From positions 187,581,276 to 187,645,275 of the forward strand of contig NC_134087.1 of the NCBI RefSeq assembly GCF_000715075.1: a stretch of 64,000 nucleotides of DNA, written 5' to 3'. The notes beneath the pieces are model-generated. The model ran no database searches. It was not told the origin of the DNA and saw only the letters and a list, made by a program, of their open reading frames with translations. Source of the DNA: Nicotiana tabacum. Its lineage: Eukaryota; Streptophyta; Magnoliopsida; Solanales; Solanaceae. A program made the position numbers and the translations under genes. Below, one piece after another: positions 11,306-22,873 of the stretch (positions are counted from its first letter, which is position 1; each line of letters starts with the position of its first letter).

Positions 11306-14300
11306 ATGGCTGGACGTTATTACAATGACAATCCCTTTGATGAAGAACAAGAAATGAACCCTTTTTCGGTAATTTCATAGATAAACTCTTTTCTGCTTCC
11401 TTTTTGTTTATGTATTTTCCCCTCTGTAATTTGGATGAATTCGTGTGGGTTTGATTTCTAGTTTTGAAGGAAAATGTGGGGTTTTGTTGGTGGGGGTTTT
11501 TCAGATTTTATTTGTTGGTGGGTTTTTGTTTTTTGTGTTAGAAACAGAAACGTATCAAAGATTTGGATTCGGGTTCGGGATTTGCCATATTATGGGTTCT
11601 AGTTCGGGGTTTTGCCACATTATGGGTTGGGGTTCGGGTTCGGGATTTTGTTTGGTGGGGTTTTCAGATTCTTTTTGTTGGTGTATCTTTTGTTTTTCGT
11701 GTTAGAAACAGAGACTGATCCAGGATTTGAATATTATGAGTTTGCGATTTTACCATAGCCCATTCGATTTATTAGGTTCAAAATTTATTATTTTTAATTT
11801 TTTAGTGAATTGTTAGACATATATACAGTACTCGAGCCAAAGCTAAGTCAGACTCTACATCCGCTCCCTGACTTAGAAACGATGTACTTGTTGAAGAGGA
11901 TATTGGGGTTGATTTCTGTTTATTTGTTTGGTCCAATTTCCGGATCTGTGAATGTTTTTGGTTTCCCTTTACAAATTCTTCTTGTTTAGCATTAATCAAC
12001 TGGAGAATATACTGAAAGATTCTGTGGGGGTTTTGTTCTTTAGGATTAGGAGCTAATTTAATTTCAATGAACTGGCTTGCTCTCAATTCATATTGTATAA
12101 TACATAATGTAGAATTGAGCTGTAACTTGATTTTGACTAAGAATTGCACGAGTCGGAGTGCATTGGCTAACTAAAATATTGGTGATAATTGGATTATTTT
12201 GTTACATTTTAGTGTATGGAATGATTTTGCTTGCGATATAAAGAGAATTTATATGTTATTGAGCTGCTTTGTTAAAGGCCAGGGAAAGAATCACAATTCT
12301 TATTCTGTTGAGTTTATATTTTGATTATTTGAATACTAAAGTCGTTAATGTGTTGCAGTCTCAGAAAGAACATATTTGGTGTAATGGTTCTCTAAAATTT
12401 TGGCATATGCTTATTAATGTGACCTACATGATTAGTTTTGTGCATTCTAGATAATTGTCTTCATAAGATAATCTCCCCCTTTTTCTTAAGGACGAAGGAG
12501 CTCGAGGAAAGAGTCAATCAAATTATGGTGGCGGTCCATTTTATATGATGGTAAGCTTATTCCTTGCTTCATAATTTTTATTTTCTCATTTTGAAACTAC
12601 GAGCTGCTCAAAACCAATACTCTCTCTGTCCCACTTTATATGGAGCCGTTTGATGAGGCAGTGAGTTTAACATGTTAATTTCATTTATATATTATATTTA
12701 GTGATAATTGAAGATATTAGGATAATGGTCGAAAAGTTAGTTAGAACTTAGACATAGTTTAGTGATTTTGAATTTTTAAAAGTTGTGAAAGATGTATAGA
12801 AATGAAGTGGTACAGAACATTTTTGTACACCCCAGAAAGGAAAGAACGTCAAAAAAAGTGAGAAAAAAGTAGTACCTGCAAATCTGAGAACTGTAAATGA
12901 ATAAAGATCTTGAAAATCATGAAAAGACATTAAGATCATTATCAAAAAGGCAGAGGCTAAGGGTTTTGTTTGGTGAACGGACCCCCATCACCTAGAAAGA
13001 AACAGTGGACCTAGAATATCAGAGCCAAGAATGTCCTCATCGTCCAATAGGAACTGTTTTCAAATATTTAAATTGATTTTATAGTAATAGTGAATGCCAC
13101 AATCAGTTAAGTGGTTCCAAATAGTGAATATCTACCCACACTACCTCAAGAAGAAGGCTGTTTTTTTGTCCTCCACATTGTCCTCTGCCCATAGCCTAAT
13201 TTTAGGACTGCAATGAGTTTCTGCTTACTGATTTAGTATAATTTGAACTCTGATAAAAATGGAACAAAATTCCATTAATCATGTTAAAGTTGGACTTGAG
13301 TCTTTATTTCCATTTCTTTCGTCATATTAATGCGATGCTTGATCTTTGATTCTTGAACTAGTGAGAATGTGGATGTGCACGTCCTCTTCTGATCTTCCGT
13401 ACCAATCATGTATTATCTTGCTTATGCATTATTTTACTCGCTAAATCTCCAGAATCCTGTAAGTGTTGCCCCTGCTACAAACTCAAGGCTTTCACCTCTT
13501 CCTCATGAACCTGCTGACTATGATCGTGGTGCAACTGTTGACATCCCTCTTGATAATTCAAAGGTGAAAGAGAATAGTTAACTTTAACATTTATACAATT
13601 TTTTTTGCTTGACCACAGTACTGGTGTTTTCTCGAGCACTAAGTACTTTTTATAACATCTCAGGATCTGAAGAATAAAGAGAAAGAACTTCAAGCTAAAG
13701 AAGCTGAACTGAGGAAAAAAGAACAGGTAGGCTTGTTTACACTCTATTGTGGTTACTTATATCATGCTTTTGCTTAGGCTACATATGAAACAAGTTGACT
13801 TTTTTTTTTGTCATTATATAGAGAAATGTTTTGTTATAGTTTATAAGATTCCTTGTATTAGTTTTTTTTAAAAATGAATGGTGTTGACTGTTGACTATAT
13901 TTGTCTTTCGGCATTTTATACACTATATTAATTGTCAGTTTTTTTGGTCTCATTTAGGAACTGAAAAGGAGGGAAGATGCTATAGCAAGAGGTAGTTCTT
14001 GACTGTATCATATACCTTCTTTTTTTTTTGTAAATATGAACTAAATTAAGCATCTGTTTGCTGCTTTCTTTACGTGTGAGCTGATTTTGTTTCTGTTTTA
14101 CCCTACAGCTGGGATTGTCATAGAGGAAAAGAATTGGCCACCTTTCTTCCCCATCATTCATCATGATATCGCAAATGAAATTCCAATCCATCTACAAAAT
14201 TTGCAGTATGTTGCGTTCACTACATTGTTGGGTATGTTTAATCTAATCCCTATCTGATATTTCTGCAAATATTCTTCAACGTTTTACTTTACATAGCTAT

Positions 14301-15888
14301 TGGAGGTTGAGATGCATGCTAATAACTCTTCCTACTTATTCTAGTAGGTTGGGTTTATTTTAAACAAAACATTGTATACGGTTTTAGTGCATTTCCATTT
14401 TAGATTTCTAAATCTCAAAACCAATTTCAGGCAACAAATTTGTTAGTGCATATTACCAAAATGACGCTTGATTGTGGCTCTAAAATATCCCAAAAATGCA
14501 AGTAATTTTTCTAAAAGAATCTGTATCTTAAAACTGCCACTCCAATTGGAGATACTAGAGAATGGGGGAACATTGCTACATAATTTATTAGAAATGTTTT
14601 AGGACATGGTATATGATTTTTAATTGTTAAATCAGACGATTTTCTTTTAATTTGTCTCTCTAGTTAATGCACTTATTCATTTAATTTGAGTATGTTGAGT
14701 TGCAGGTTTGGCAGCCTGTCTTCTATGGAACCTTATAGCAGTCACTGTAGCCTGGATCAAAGGACAAGGTTGCTGCTGAACTCGTCCTTCTACAATTAAT
14801 TCTTTTATCCTTAAAGTGAAAATTAACCAGCTAACTTTCTTTTTTGTCATTGTAGGTATAACTATCTGGCTTCTTGCTATTATCTACTTAATATCGGGTG
14901 TCCCAGGAGCCTATGTGTTGTGGTATCGTCCTCTTTATCGTGCAATGAGGTACTCTTTTGTGTTCCCTCATTGTGGGAAATAACTTTTACATTACCTATC
15001 TATTTATTTGATAATGCTCTTCTACCTCGCAAGAAGTCTACTTCATTATTTCCATTCTGTTTGCAGGACGGATAGTGCACTGAAGTTTGGGTGGTTCTTC
15101 TTATGTTATCTCGTAATGTTACATCACCCTTTTTAGTTTTTTTCATCCTTTTTAGAGCTGATTTTTGAGAACAATACTGATTGTTTATATTCATCTTGTA
15201 GTTTCACATCGGATTCTGCATCATTGCTGCTGTGGCACCTCCAATCTTCTTCAAGGGGAAATCTTTAGCGTAAGTTGCTTTGTCATATAGGGACAGTCAG
15301 TGGTGCTGGTACAATGAAATTCCTGGCTGATCTCATGCTTTGAGTTATATGTATAAGTTTTAGCTATATCTTTGTACTGAATATTATATGACTAATTCTT
15401 TTTCATTCCCTTGTTTAACAGTGGTATCTTGCCTGCAATTGATCTTTTAGGCTGGAATGGTTTGGTTGGGGTAAGCTTCTTTGCTGTCTAAAATTTTGCT
15501 TGAACTGGAATTTAGTCGCATGGTTGTCTTCTTAAGTTCTTGACTTCTTAACAAATTCTTTTAGACGTTTCATTGACTTGTTACTGACTTTCAGAGAATC
15601 TGATGAGTAATTCTTTTCCCGCCATAAATGGAAATCTTCTTTTTACTTGCAGGTATTCTACTTCATCGGGTTTGCATTCTTCTGTCTTGAATCACTAATC
15701 AGCATATGGGTTATTCAGGTTGAAACATCTGCCCTTCTATCTCATTGCTTTTGCTGTTTTCTCTTACCTGAACATCTTTCCGCGTGTTGTGCAATGTGCA
15801 GCAAGTCTACATGTATTTCCGAGGAAGTGGAAAAGCTGCTGAAATGAAGAAAGAGGCTGCAAGATCAACGATGATGGCAGCACTATGA
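11306..15888 (+). CDS. Secretory carrier-associated membrane protein (SCAMP), 13 exons
   Basis: Exons: 11306-11368, 12491-12550, 13453-13563, 13664-13726, 13958-13991, 14109-14231, 14706-14768, 14856-14949, 15067-15112, 15202-15269, 15422-15470, 15653-15718 and 15802-15888. All borders are GT/AG and the phases join to 308 residues, the normal family size. SCAMPs are four-pass proteins of the trans-Golgi network, plasma membrane and cell plate that act in endo- and exocytosis. The N-terminus has two NPF motifs (residues 9-11 and 18-20), which bind EH-domain proteins. A charged coiled coil spans about 79-112, with [19 protein letters not shown]. Four hydrophobic segments follow (about 140-165, 173-195, 210-237 and 255-280), then a basic tail. 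The conserved WPPFFP and [19 protein letters not shown] segments are intact. Exon 2 ends in an unusual FYMM and its boundaries deserve a transcript check. Confidence 0.95.
11481..11745 (+). repeat. Imperfect tandem duplication in SCAMP intron 1
   Basis: A segment with TTGGTGGGGGTTTTTCAGAT followed by TGTTAGAAACAGA (from about 11487) recurs about 163 bp later as TTGGTGGGGTTTTCAGAT and GTGTTAGAAACAGA. Between them lie GGTTCGGG motifs. The open frame across it (11445-11705) is low-complexity and lies within an intron. Confidence 0.6.
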
Positions 15889-16384
15889 CACCATAGGAGC
15901 AAAAGCAGGAAGTTTTTTGAGCTTTGGACTGTTGAATTCTTTGATTGCGTTCTTCTCACACCATATATCATACTTGAGCGCTGGAAATGTGATTTCTGAA
16001 GTACATAGTGAAGTCAGTGCCGGCTATACTGAAGATGTATTTGTACGTATAATCACGAGCATTTTGAGAAATTTGATGTTAAATTGGAAACATTTCCTAT
16101 CTGTCTCTGGGGATCTTCTTACTCTTAGAACATTATCACCTTATGCTAAGTATACAAAATCATTGAACTGCTCTACTGTGAGTTTTTGTTGTCTGTTGGT
16201 TTGCTGCTCATTGTGCTTGGAGGAGCAGGGACATTTCTTGTCGAGCAACGGCATGCAGTAGAGGAAGAGTAGATGATGTTCATACGCGTAATACGGTGCA
16301 CTGAATTCCCACTATATTGCAGTGTCCGGAAAAGGACAGGAATACATTGGATCTATCGTTCTTACCTTGTATTTTTTGCTAGAG
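15889..16384 (+). other. Probable 3' UTR of the SCAMP gene
   Basis: The sequence after the SCAMP stop is unique in appearance and non-repetitive, with short chance ORFs such as 15917-16261. No polyadenylation site can be fixed by eye. The end is arbitrary and set by the start of the SINE fragment. Confidence 0.4.
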
Positions 16385-16455
16385 GTGAACTCCTGATCTC
16401 GTGACCTTATGATCCTATGGCGGCAACTTCTACATTGCGCTAAGGGAGATGGTCT
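16385..16455 (-). mobile_element. Degenerate tRNA-derived SINE fragment
   Basis: On the minus strand the order TTAGCGCAATGTAGAAGTTG, CCGCCATAGGATCATAAGGT, CACGAGATCAGGAGTTC resembles the head of the SINEs at 3156 and 20661 (ACTGGTAAAGTTGCTGCCATGTGA, then GAGGTCACAGGTTCGAG). Only the tRNA-like head is recognisable. Confidence 0.4.
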
Positions 16456-16813
16456 CATGACTGTAATTTTTTCCATTGGGCTATGGCTCCCTTCAAGTAG
16501 ATGGTGTTCTTACATTATGGTAAAATTATCAAAAGTGAAAATTCTGAAGAAAACAAGGAAAAAAAAGAGTAGAAAATTATTTTAAAAAAAATTGCGATCC
16601 GGTTGGGGACCTACGTGAACATCTTTTAATTAATTGTTGATAATTTATCAATTAACAATTCAAATAATCCAGTGACAATTTCCCCTAGCAGATCTTGTTT
16701 CCCTTTTCTTTCTTTTTTTTTTTTTCCTTTTTAAATGAGAAAGAAATATAAATTCTAACGACAGTTTCTCAATAAGAGAGTTTTAAGTGAAAGAAAAAGA
16801 GACGGAGTTTAAT

Positions 16814-18562
16814 TGTAATACCCCATAATTTAATCTGAGGACAAATTGGTCATTTAGCGAACAATTAAAAAAAGAAAGAAATAAAGCAACTTATGAGGCC
16901 AAAGCCCATCAGAACAAGACGCACCCGTTGTTTTTCTTGAATAAAAAGTGCTCTATTTGGCATCAAAGAGTTGTAACAAGAAACTAGCAACGTGAATTTT
17001 AGTTTTATATTGTTTAACTCTTCCATTATAATATTGGGATTTAGTTTGGTCTTTAATTATAGGGAGTAGTATTAGATACGGGCTTTTATGATAAAATTGA
17101 TTAGTTGTTGAATTGGTGATACGAAGGAATTACAGAGAATTAGTTTAATAGGGACATAATTGAGGTTATTTCAAGTGGAATAAGGAGGAATTTGACAGAA
17201 TAATACCCGATTATGTTGGTAGTTCATGAAGTTGATACTTAACTAGTGTTTGTGATAATATAGATTGATCGAAAGAAGTTGTACGAAGTTGCGCGCTTGG
17301 TATTTCGGCACGAGTATAGTGAGTAGTAATCTTACCGCAATTTGTGCTTTCATAACTTGCACGATTTACACATGATTTTTAATATGAATATGTTACCGAT
17401 TATTTTGAGTTACATGTGGGACAAGTCTTTTACTCGATATGATACCGAAATAGTTATTTGAGATGATTACCGTTATTTTAAATATTCTTGTTGTCACTAG
17501 ATATGTTCTACCGTTACTTGAATTTACTGTTATTGAAATGAAATTAGTATATGATTTGATAAGAACCGAAATGTCCTATATTGTTTTAAAATATTTTCCT
17601 ATGAGTATATACAGATACAAAGACAAGTATAAATGGGAGGAGACTTTGAAGGATCTCGTAGCTAATGGTGGGTTCGTTAGACCTGGTGCACCTTGTATTA
17701 CCGATTACAGAGTACAGTTATAGCCCTCGCTAGTGGGAAGGTAGAACTAGCATACTGTTATCGATTTCCCTCGAGTAGGGACTACCGTTATATATGACTT
17801 CTTGCAAAGAAGTCCACAGTTATACCGATTAGATGATCCGTTCCTTGAAACCTCCCAAAATATGAATACTGATATTATACAGTGGTTACCGAGCTTATTA
17901 CTGAATTGTTAATAATATTTTACTACAAGAAAAGCGTGATGAGACTGAAAATTATTTATTGTTTCTGAAAGGACATTCTTATGCTATTTTCTGTTTGAGA
18001 TACTAGCATGTTTTCTGAGTTATCCCCAATAAAAACGGTTGTGGTTAAGTGTTATTACTCACTGAGCTAGCTACTCATTCCCCGCTAATTTTTTTTCCAG
18101 AGACAACAGTTGACGCATGCGAGAATTTCGTTAATTAGAGCGCACAGATTGATATTTCTCGGCGAGCCTCGCACTTGTTCGCGTGTTATTTATTGTTATG
18201 GTCTTTTCATTGAACTCTTAGAGTCGCTCCATAGTCATTATTTTAGTGTCATGAGTATTCTTTTGTTATTATAGTCTGATGTTGAGTATCGTTCTCATTT
18301 ATCAAAGTTGGAGATAAATTAGTATTTCTAGTGGTTAGTTGGTGGTTTAGTTATGATGGAGACTTGTATTGGTTTATTGACAAGTTGTGAATTGTTTGGT
18401 ATGATATTAGGATGTTTGGTTGTTGATTTGAGACAGGAAATTTTTGGGATGGTCCAAAAATAGGGAAAACTCCGTCCGAATTTTTTGTAAAATTTCAGAT
18501 AAAGCTTACTTGGGAGCATTTGCTCCTAAGCGTCGGTCACAATCCTAAATTGGGTCGTGACA
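16814..18562 (+). repeat. LTR-like block (TGTAATACCCC...GGGTCGTGACA), possible solo LTR
   Basis: The block starts TGTAATACCCCAT and ends TTGGGTCGTGACA, giving TG...CA ends. It contains no gag-pol. The ends resemble those of the solo LTR at 31100-33792 read on its minus strand (TGTTACACCCC...GGGTCGTGACA), so a related gypsy LTR is likely. No matching 5 bp duplication was found (TTAAT against TTCTA), so it may be truncated or old. Confidence 0.5.
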
Positions 18563-19490
18563 TTCTACAAACAAACTAAAATATAGTAGTAATATTTACT
18601 GGTCAATGCTCCCTGGATAATAAGGAAGACAAAGACTGCAATTATTTTCGTCAGTAGTAATGTAAAGAAGTTCTAGCAAAGAGCTTAATAAAAGGATTAT
18701 TGGTTCCTCATTTTGTTCAACTCAAGATTCATAAAGTGCATTTAAAATTTTATTTATTGGTATTGTTTTTTCATGAACTAATTTATTTCATAATATACTT
18801 GAGTATTTTCATAATTTATAAACAAAGCAACAAAAGAAAACTAGCTAGAAATCAAGAAGAAATGGTAGAAAGCACAAATGCATGCTATTTAAAACAAGAA
18901 TCTTGACTAAAGGTCAAATTGGCTAAATTATTAGCTATATCCTTATACTGAATATTATATGACTATTTGTTGGACTAATTAAGAGTTTAACATTACACTC
19001 CTAAAGAGGAAGAAAAGTAGGAAGATTATTCATAAATTATGCGTTCCTCCAAGTGTAATCGACCTCAGTGAGTGATTTTTTAATAGTGTTTGATAAACAC
19101 GAATTAGAAGCTAAGTTTCCAGCACGAAGTTATGAACAACTAAATTAGGAAAACACTAACTTCCGATTAAAATAAATAAATATATAATTCTAATTTCTAA
19201 GTAGAGCTGGTCACCATACTCCATTTTTATATGTTACTTTTTAAAATATATCTAATTTGGTAACTATTTAATCTTATTATTGTTTTCATTTTACCACTAA
19301 TAACATAATTTGTTAGATCCACTTCATATAAAATTTATTTTTTAAGAGAAGAAAAATATGAAAGGACATGTAGAACTCTTGCCATCACCCCTTTAACATT
19401 GGAGGTAAGAACAATTCGGATACATTATAATCACATCAAATGAGACGAACATAACACTCTTTTTCGGGAAGAGTCATATTATGTAAGAAC

Positions 19491-20349
19491 CTGTCAAACC
19501 GTACCAAATCGATAATTCGAGTCAAATCGAAAAAAAAATTCGATTATGATTTGGTGTTATAAAAAAAACAATCATAATTGGTTTGGTTTGATTTTAACTA
19601 AAAAAGTCAAACCGAAACCAAACCAACCCGACATTACACGTATAGTTTTAATATTATTTTATACATAAAAATAATAATTATAATGTAATTCATAAATATT
19701 TTTTTAAACTTTTCTATAGTTCTATCTATGAATGTATTATTTCAAGTTTGGACTTAGAACTTTTGAATGAGCAAATATGTTTTATAGTCCATAAAAGTTA
19801 GTAACTCAAATAAATTCCAAAAAAAAATAATAATAATCAAATCAATACTAATGCTAACAAAAAAATTCAATCAATACTAGGAATGACAATTGTATTGGAT
19901 ATTTATTTTTTTAGTTTTGCATTAGTTTAGAGAGTGAAAATGCCTAACTTACTTTTAATATTATTTAGTCATGTAATTACTACTTAGTACTTATTCGTCG
20001 TACTTATTTTGACATGACTTAGTACTTTTAGATGATAGTATTTATTTCTATTATGGATTATTAATTAGTAATATTTATTTTATGCGATATGTTGAGTATT
20101 TTAGTATAATCATGATTCAACTCACATTATTTTGTATTATTTTATTGGATAACATGTTATATAGTTTTATCCTACTAGGACCTAAGAAATATTAGAGCAC
20201 AAATTATATTTTTATGCTATGAAGATTTTGTCGGAAGAAAACCTGAAAAACCCGATTTTTGTTGATTTGGTTTATAGATTTGAAAATCCGAGACAATTAG
20301 TTTAATTTGGTAAATTAGAAACCCGAACCAATCCGGCATGTACCCATAA
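19491..20349. mobile_element. Possible hAT-like non-autonomous element
   Basis: A block starting CTGTCAAACCGTACC, with repeated AACCGAAACCAAACCAACCC, and ending AACCCGAACCAATCCGG then CATGTACCCATA is flanked by TAAGAAC at 19484-19490 and 20350-20356. One base further out differs, giving 7 of 8. The ends are only weakly inverted, so the class is tentative. Confidence 0.4.
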
Positions 20350-20650
20350 TAAGAACTAGTAAAAGAGATTCAAACGCTAGTGTTAGCATGAATCCTAGAT
20401 TTTTAACTTAAAATAAATGCTCAAGTGCTACAAAATGACATTCAATATGCATATGTTGATTAGTGTTTTTACTATCACGCCGTACACCTTTGATTTTTTG
20501 ACTTGCTAGGATATAGTTTATACTAATACACCGTCAGGTTTTTCAAACTCCAAACAAGAAAAAGGTTTTGCATGCACAAAAAGATTTTGCAACTCTGCAT
20601 TATGATTTTAATGATGAGATGCTATCTAGATGTGCATTAATCTGTCACCG

Positions 20651-20844
20651 TACTGACAAGAAGGAAGGAAGCCTAACTGGTAAAGTTACTGCCATGTGAT
20701 CAGTATGTCATTAGTTCAAGTCGTGGAAACAACCTCTTGTAGAAATGCAGGATAAGACTGCGTATGATAGACCCTTATTGTCCGGCCCTTCCCCGATCCA
20801 GCTCATAGCAGGAGCTTAGTGCATCGGACTGCGCTACTGACAAG
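20651..20844 (+). mobile_element. tRNA-derived SINE (TS/SolS type), older copy
   Basis: The body spans 20661-20834: CCTAACTGGTAAAGTTACTG (box A region), a mutated box B (AGTTCAAGTC), TGTAGAAATGCAGG, and GCGTATGATAGACC. It is flanked by a perfect TACTGACAAG duplication (20651-20660 and 20835-20844). It is the same family as the copy at 3156, with more substitutions. Confidence 0.85.
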
Positions 20845-21836
20845 CAGCTTCACTGATGAGTATCTGCTTCTGTTTCCAGCTAGATTTAGTGTTTCATCTA
20901 CTAGAAGCGGAAAATGAAAATTAATCTAAATAGCCGCTCACCCAATTGCTTAAACTTAAAATAACTGGTAGATATATCATATATGTATCATCCATGTATG
21001 CTATATATATAACCATGTATAATTATTGTATAATCAACGTATACCGGCTAAAAAAATTAAACAATAAATCCGACCGATTATTTGTGTACAAATCCCAAAG
21101 GAATAACTGGTGGCCCCCTGGCACGCTGATCTTCAAGTACATTAAAGAACTTGTAGTACTACTAGACAACGTAATCTCCAAACATGACAACTGATAGATA
21201 TTTAAAATCCTCTTGACAAGAGCTGGGGTGATGGTATCAGTAATATTTTGCAACATCAGGATGAGCTGGTGAAGAAAAGTCATTATCTAATTACACTAAA
21301 GTTTTATTCTTTTATATTTCAATTATTTAATAAAGACCTCATGTAGGGCCTAACTAGAGGCTTAGTCAAGTAGTGTATAAGGAGTATACAGTATTTTGTC
21401 TTTCAAAAGTGCCCTCTTATAAGAGAGTAAAGAATTGTACTGTTTTCTCTATGCTTGATCTTCTAATGAAATAGGATACCGTCTCATATAGAGTTCAAGC
21501 GTAAAAAATATCGTATAAAGTTTTGCAAATTATCAAATTATATTGTCTTGAGTAAATTAGGAGAATTGATCAGCATAGAGGGATATATATAAAGATTGGA
21601 ATAATTAATTTTTTCTCTTAAAGAGAGAATAATTATGTACTCTTTTCATGCGGTTTGTTAAAGAATAGAAATTACATGACTAACGCTAATATCACGTATG
21701 AGCAAAACAAACGCACGACTACCTAGTAACGCTTTACAATTCTTATTTCGTTGTGACTGATAACAACACCAAAGTCACAAACACTGTAAGAGCAAAGCAT
21801 GCGCCAAATATTCACAATGCATAAGGATGCTTCGAT

Positions 21837-21926
21837 TACAACAACATATCATGTAATGGGGCCTAGGGAGGATAGAGTGTACGAAAATTTTACCCCTGCT
21901 CTTAAAAAGGTAGAGAGACTGTTTCC
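21837..21926 (-). repeat. SINE-like Solanaceae repeat fragment
   Basis: TACAACAACA, GTAATGGGGCCTAGGGAGGA, TAGAGTGTACG, then AAGGTAGAGAGACTGTTTCC match the order of the copy at 45949-46070. On the minus strand it would end in a (TTG)n tail. The Tat retrotransposon inserted directly beside its other end (GGTAT, 21927-21931). Confidence 0.5.
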
Positions 21927-21931
21927 GGTAT

Positions 21932-22491
21932 TGTTTAACCAAAAAATCTGAGTCTTTGATCAAAGCTAAAAAGAAATTCGGGTTACTGATAATCAGGAGA
22001 CAAAAATAAAATATTTTTGTGAATGATGGTAAAGCAATAAAAAATTTTGTATTTCAGTAAGATTCCAATAGTATTCCTTGTCCCTACAGATGGTGAGTTC
22101 TTCTCCTTTTATAGCTAATCCTAGGAGAAGATGTAATGTCTTTGTCTTAATGAGGCAATTATGAGCAATAAATGACATTAAAAGAAACGTTACACAATCA
22201 TTTCTTTTTAAATCAAATATTCTAACGTATTTGATATTTAATGCTGTATTTAAACTCTTTTACGTCATCAGATTCGTATCTTCAACTTCTTCCGATCTTC
22301 GGTCTTTAGATGACTTGGATAGGTACGAGACTCGTACCTATTTTAGTAACGGTCCGCACCAATGTTGCTTTCTTTTTCCCTTATCTGTTGTCACCCGTGC
22401 CTCTTGGCTATTTATTGTGTTTTGACCGTTTGACCAGTCCACGTGTCATGCCACGTCACCTACAATGTAAATTCAGTTTTTTCCCAATACA
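21932..22491 (-). repeat. 3' LTR of the Tat element
   Basis: The 560 bp direct repeat reads TGTTTAACC...CCCAATACA on the plus strand and matches 35130-35689. It contains GGTACGAGACTCGTACC, a 17 bp inverted repeat, at 22322-22338. Most differences from the other LTR are transitions. Confidence 0.95.
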
Positions 22492-22496
22492 GATAG

Positions 22497-22510
22497 TCCC
22501 CCCACTTTCC
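22497..22510 (-). other. Polypurine tract of the Tat element
   Basis: The minus-strand sequence GGAAAGTGGGGGGA lies five bases inside the 3' LTR, the normal place for plus-strand priming of an LTR retrotransposon. Confidence 0.75.
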
Positions 22511-22873
22511 ATTTATTTATCAAGTAAATAATTGGGAAGTGGATCTTCGTAAAAAGGGAATTTTTGCCGTAATTAATATTATGACAAATACTGACGCTTC
22601 AATTGTCCCTTCCATTTAATGTTTTACATACGTGTCACCTTCTGATTGATTCTGCAATTCTACCCCTTTTTTTGAGACTTCTTCATTCACACTATTCACG
22701 AAATGATAGTTGCCTTTATTATAGGCTTTCCTTCATTGCACTTCTAAGTTTGACGGTTGTCATTATAAGCATTTTTAACCCTCTTTCGTTTACCTCCTTC
22801 TTCATAGATCTTCAACAATCAATTTCTTACTTACTTGTATTTTCTCTCCCTTTTGGTACATCCTTCTTCAACA

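Larger units (their letters stand above)
18563..21926. other. Gene-free spacer
   Basis: This AT-rich stretch contains a possible hAT-like element (19491-20349), a SINE (20661-20834) and a SINE-like fragment next to the Tat insertion (21837-21926). A block at 20930-21070 with GCTCACCC then ATATATAACCATGTATAATT resembles one at 5930-6080, probably another dispersed repeat. No protein gene was recognised. Confidence 0.45.

Noticed and set aside
11445..11705. Plus-strand ORF of 86 residues, hydrophobic and Gly/Phe rich
   Set aside because: It lies in SCAMP intron 1 and comes from an imperfect GT-rich tandem duplication; no family resemblance.
12620..12660. Second Stowaway end in SCAMP intron 2 (CTCTCTCTGTCCCACTTTAT)
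   Set aside because: Only one end is visible and no matching inverse end or TA flank was found.
16814..18562. Solo LTR with confirmed target duplication
   Set aside because: The ends look right, but the flanks do not match, so it is reported only as LTR-like.
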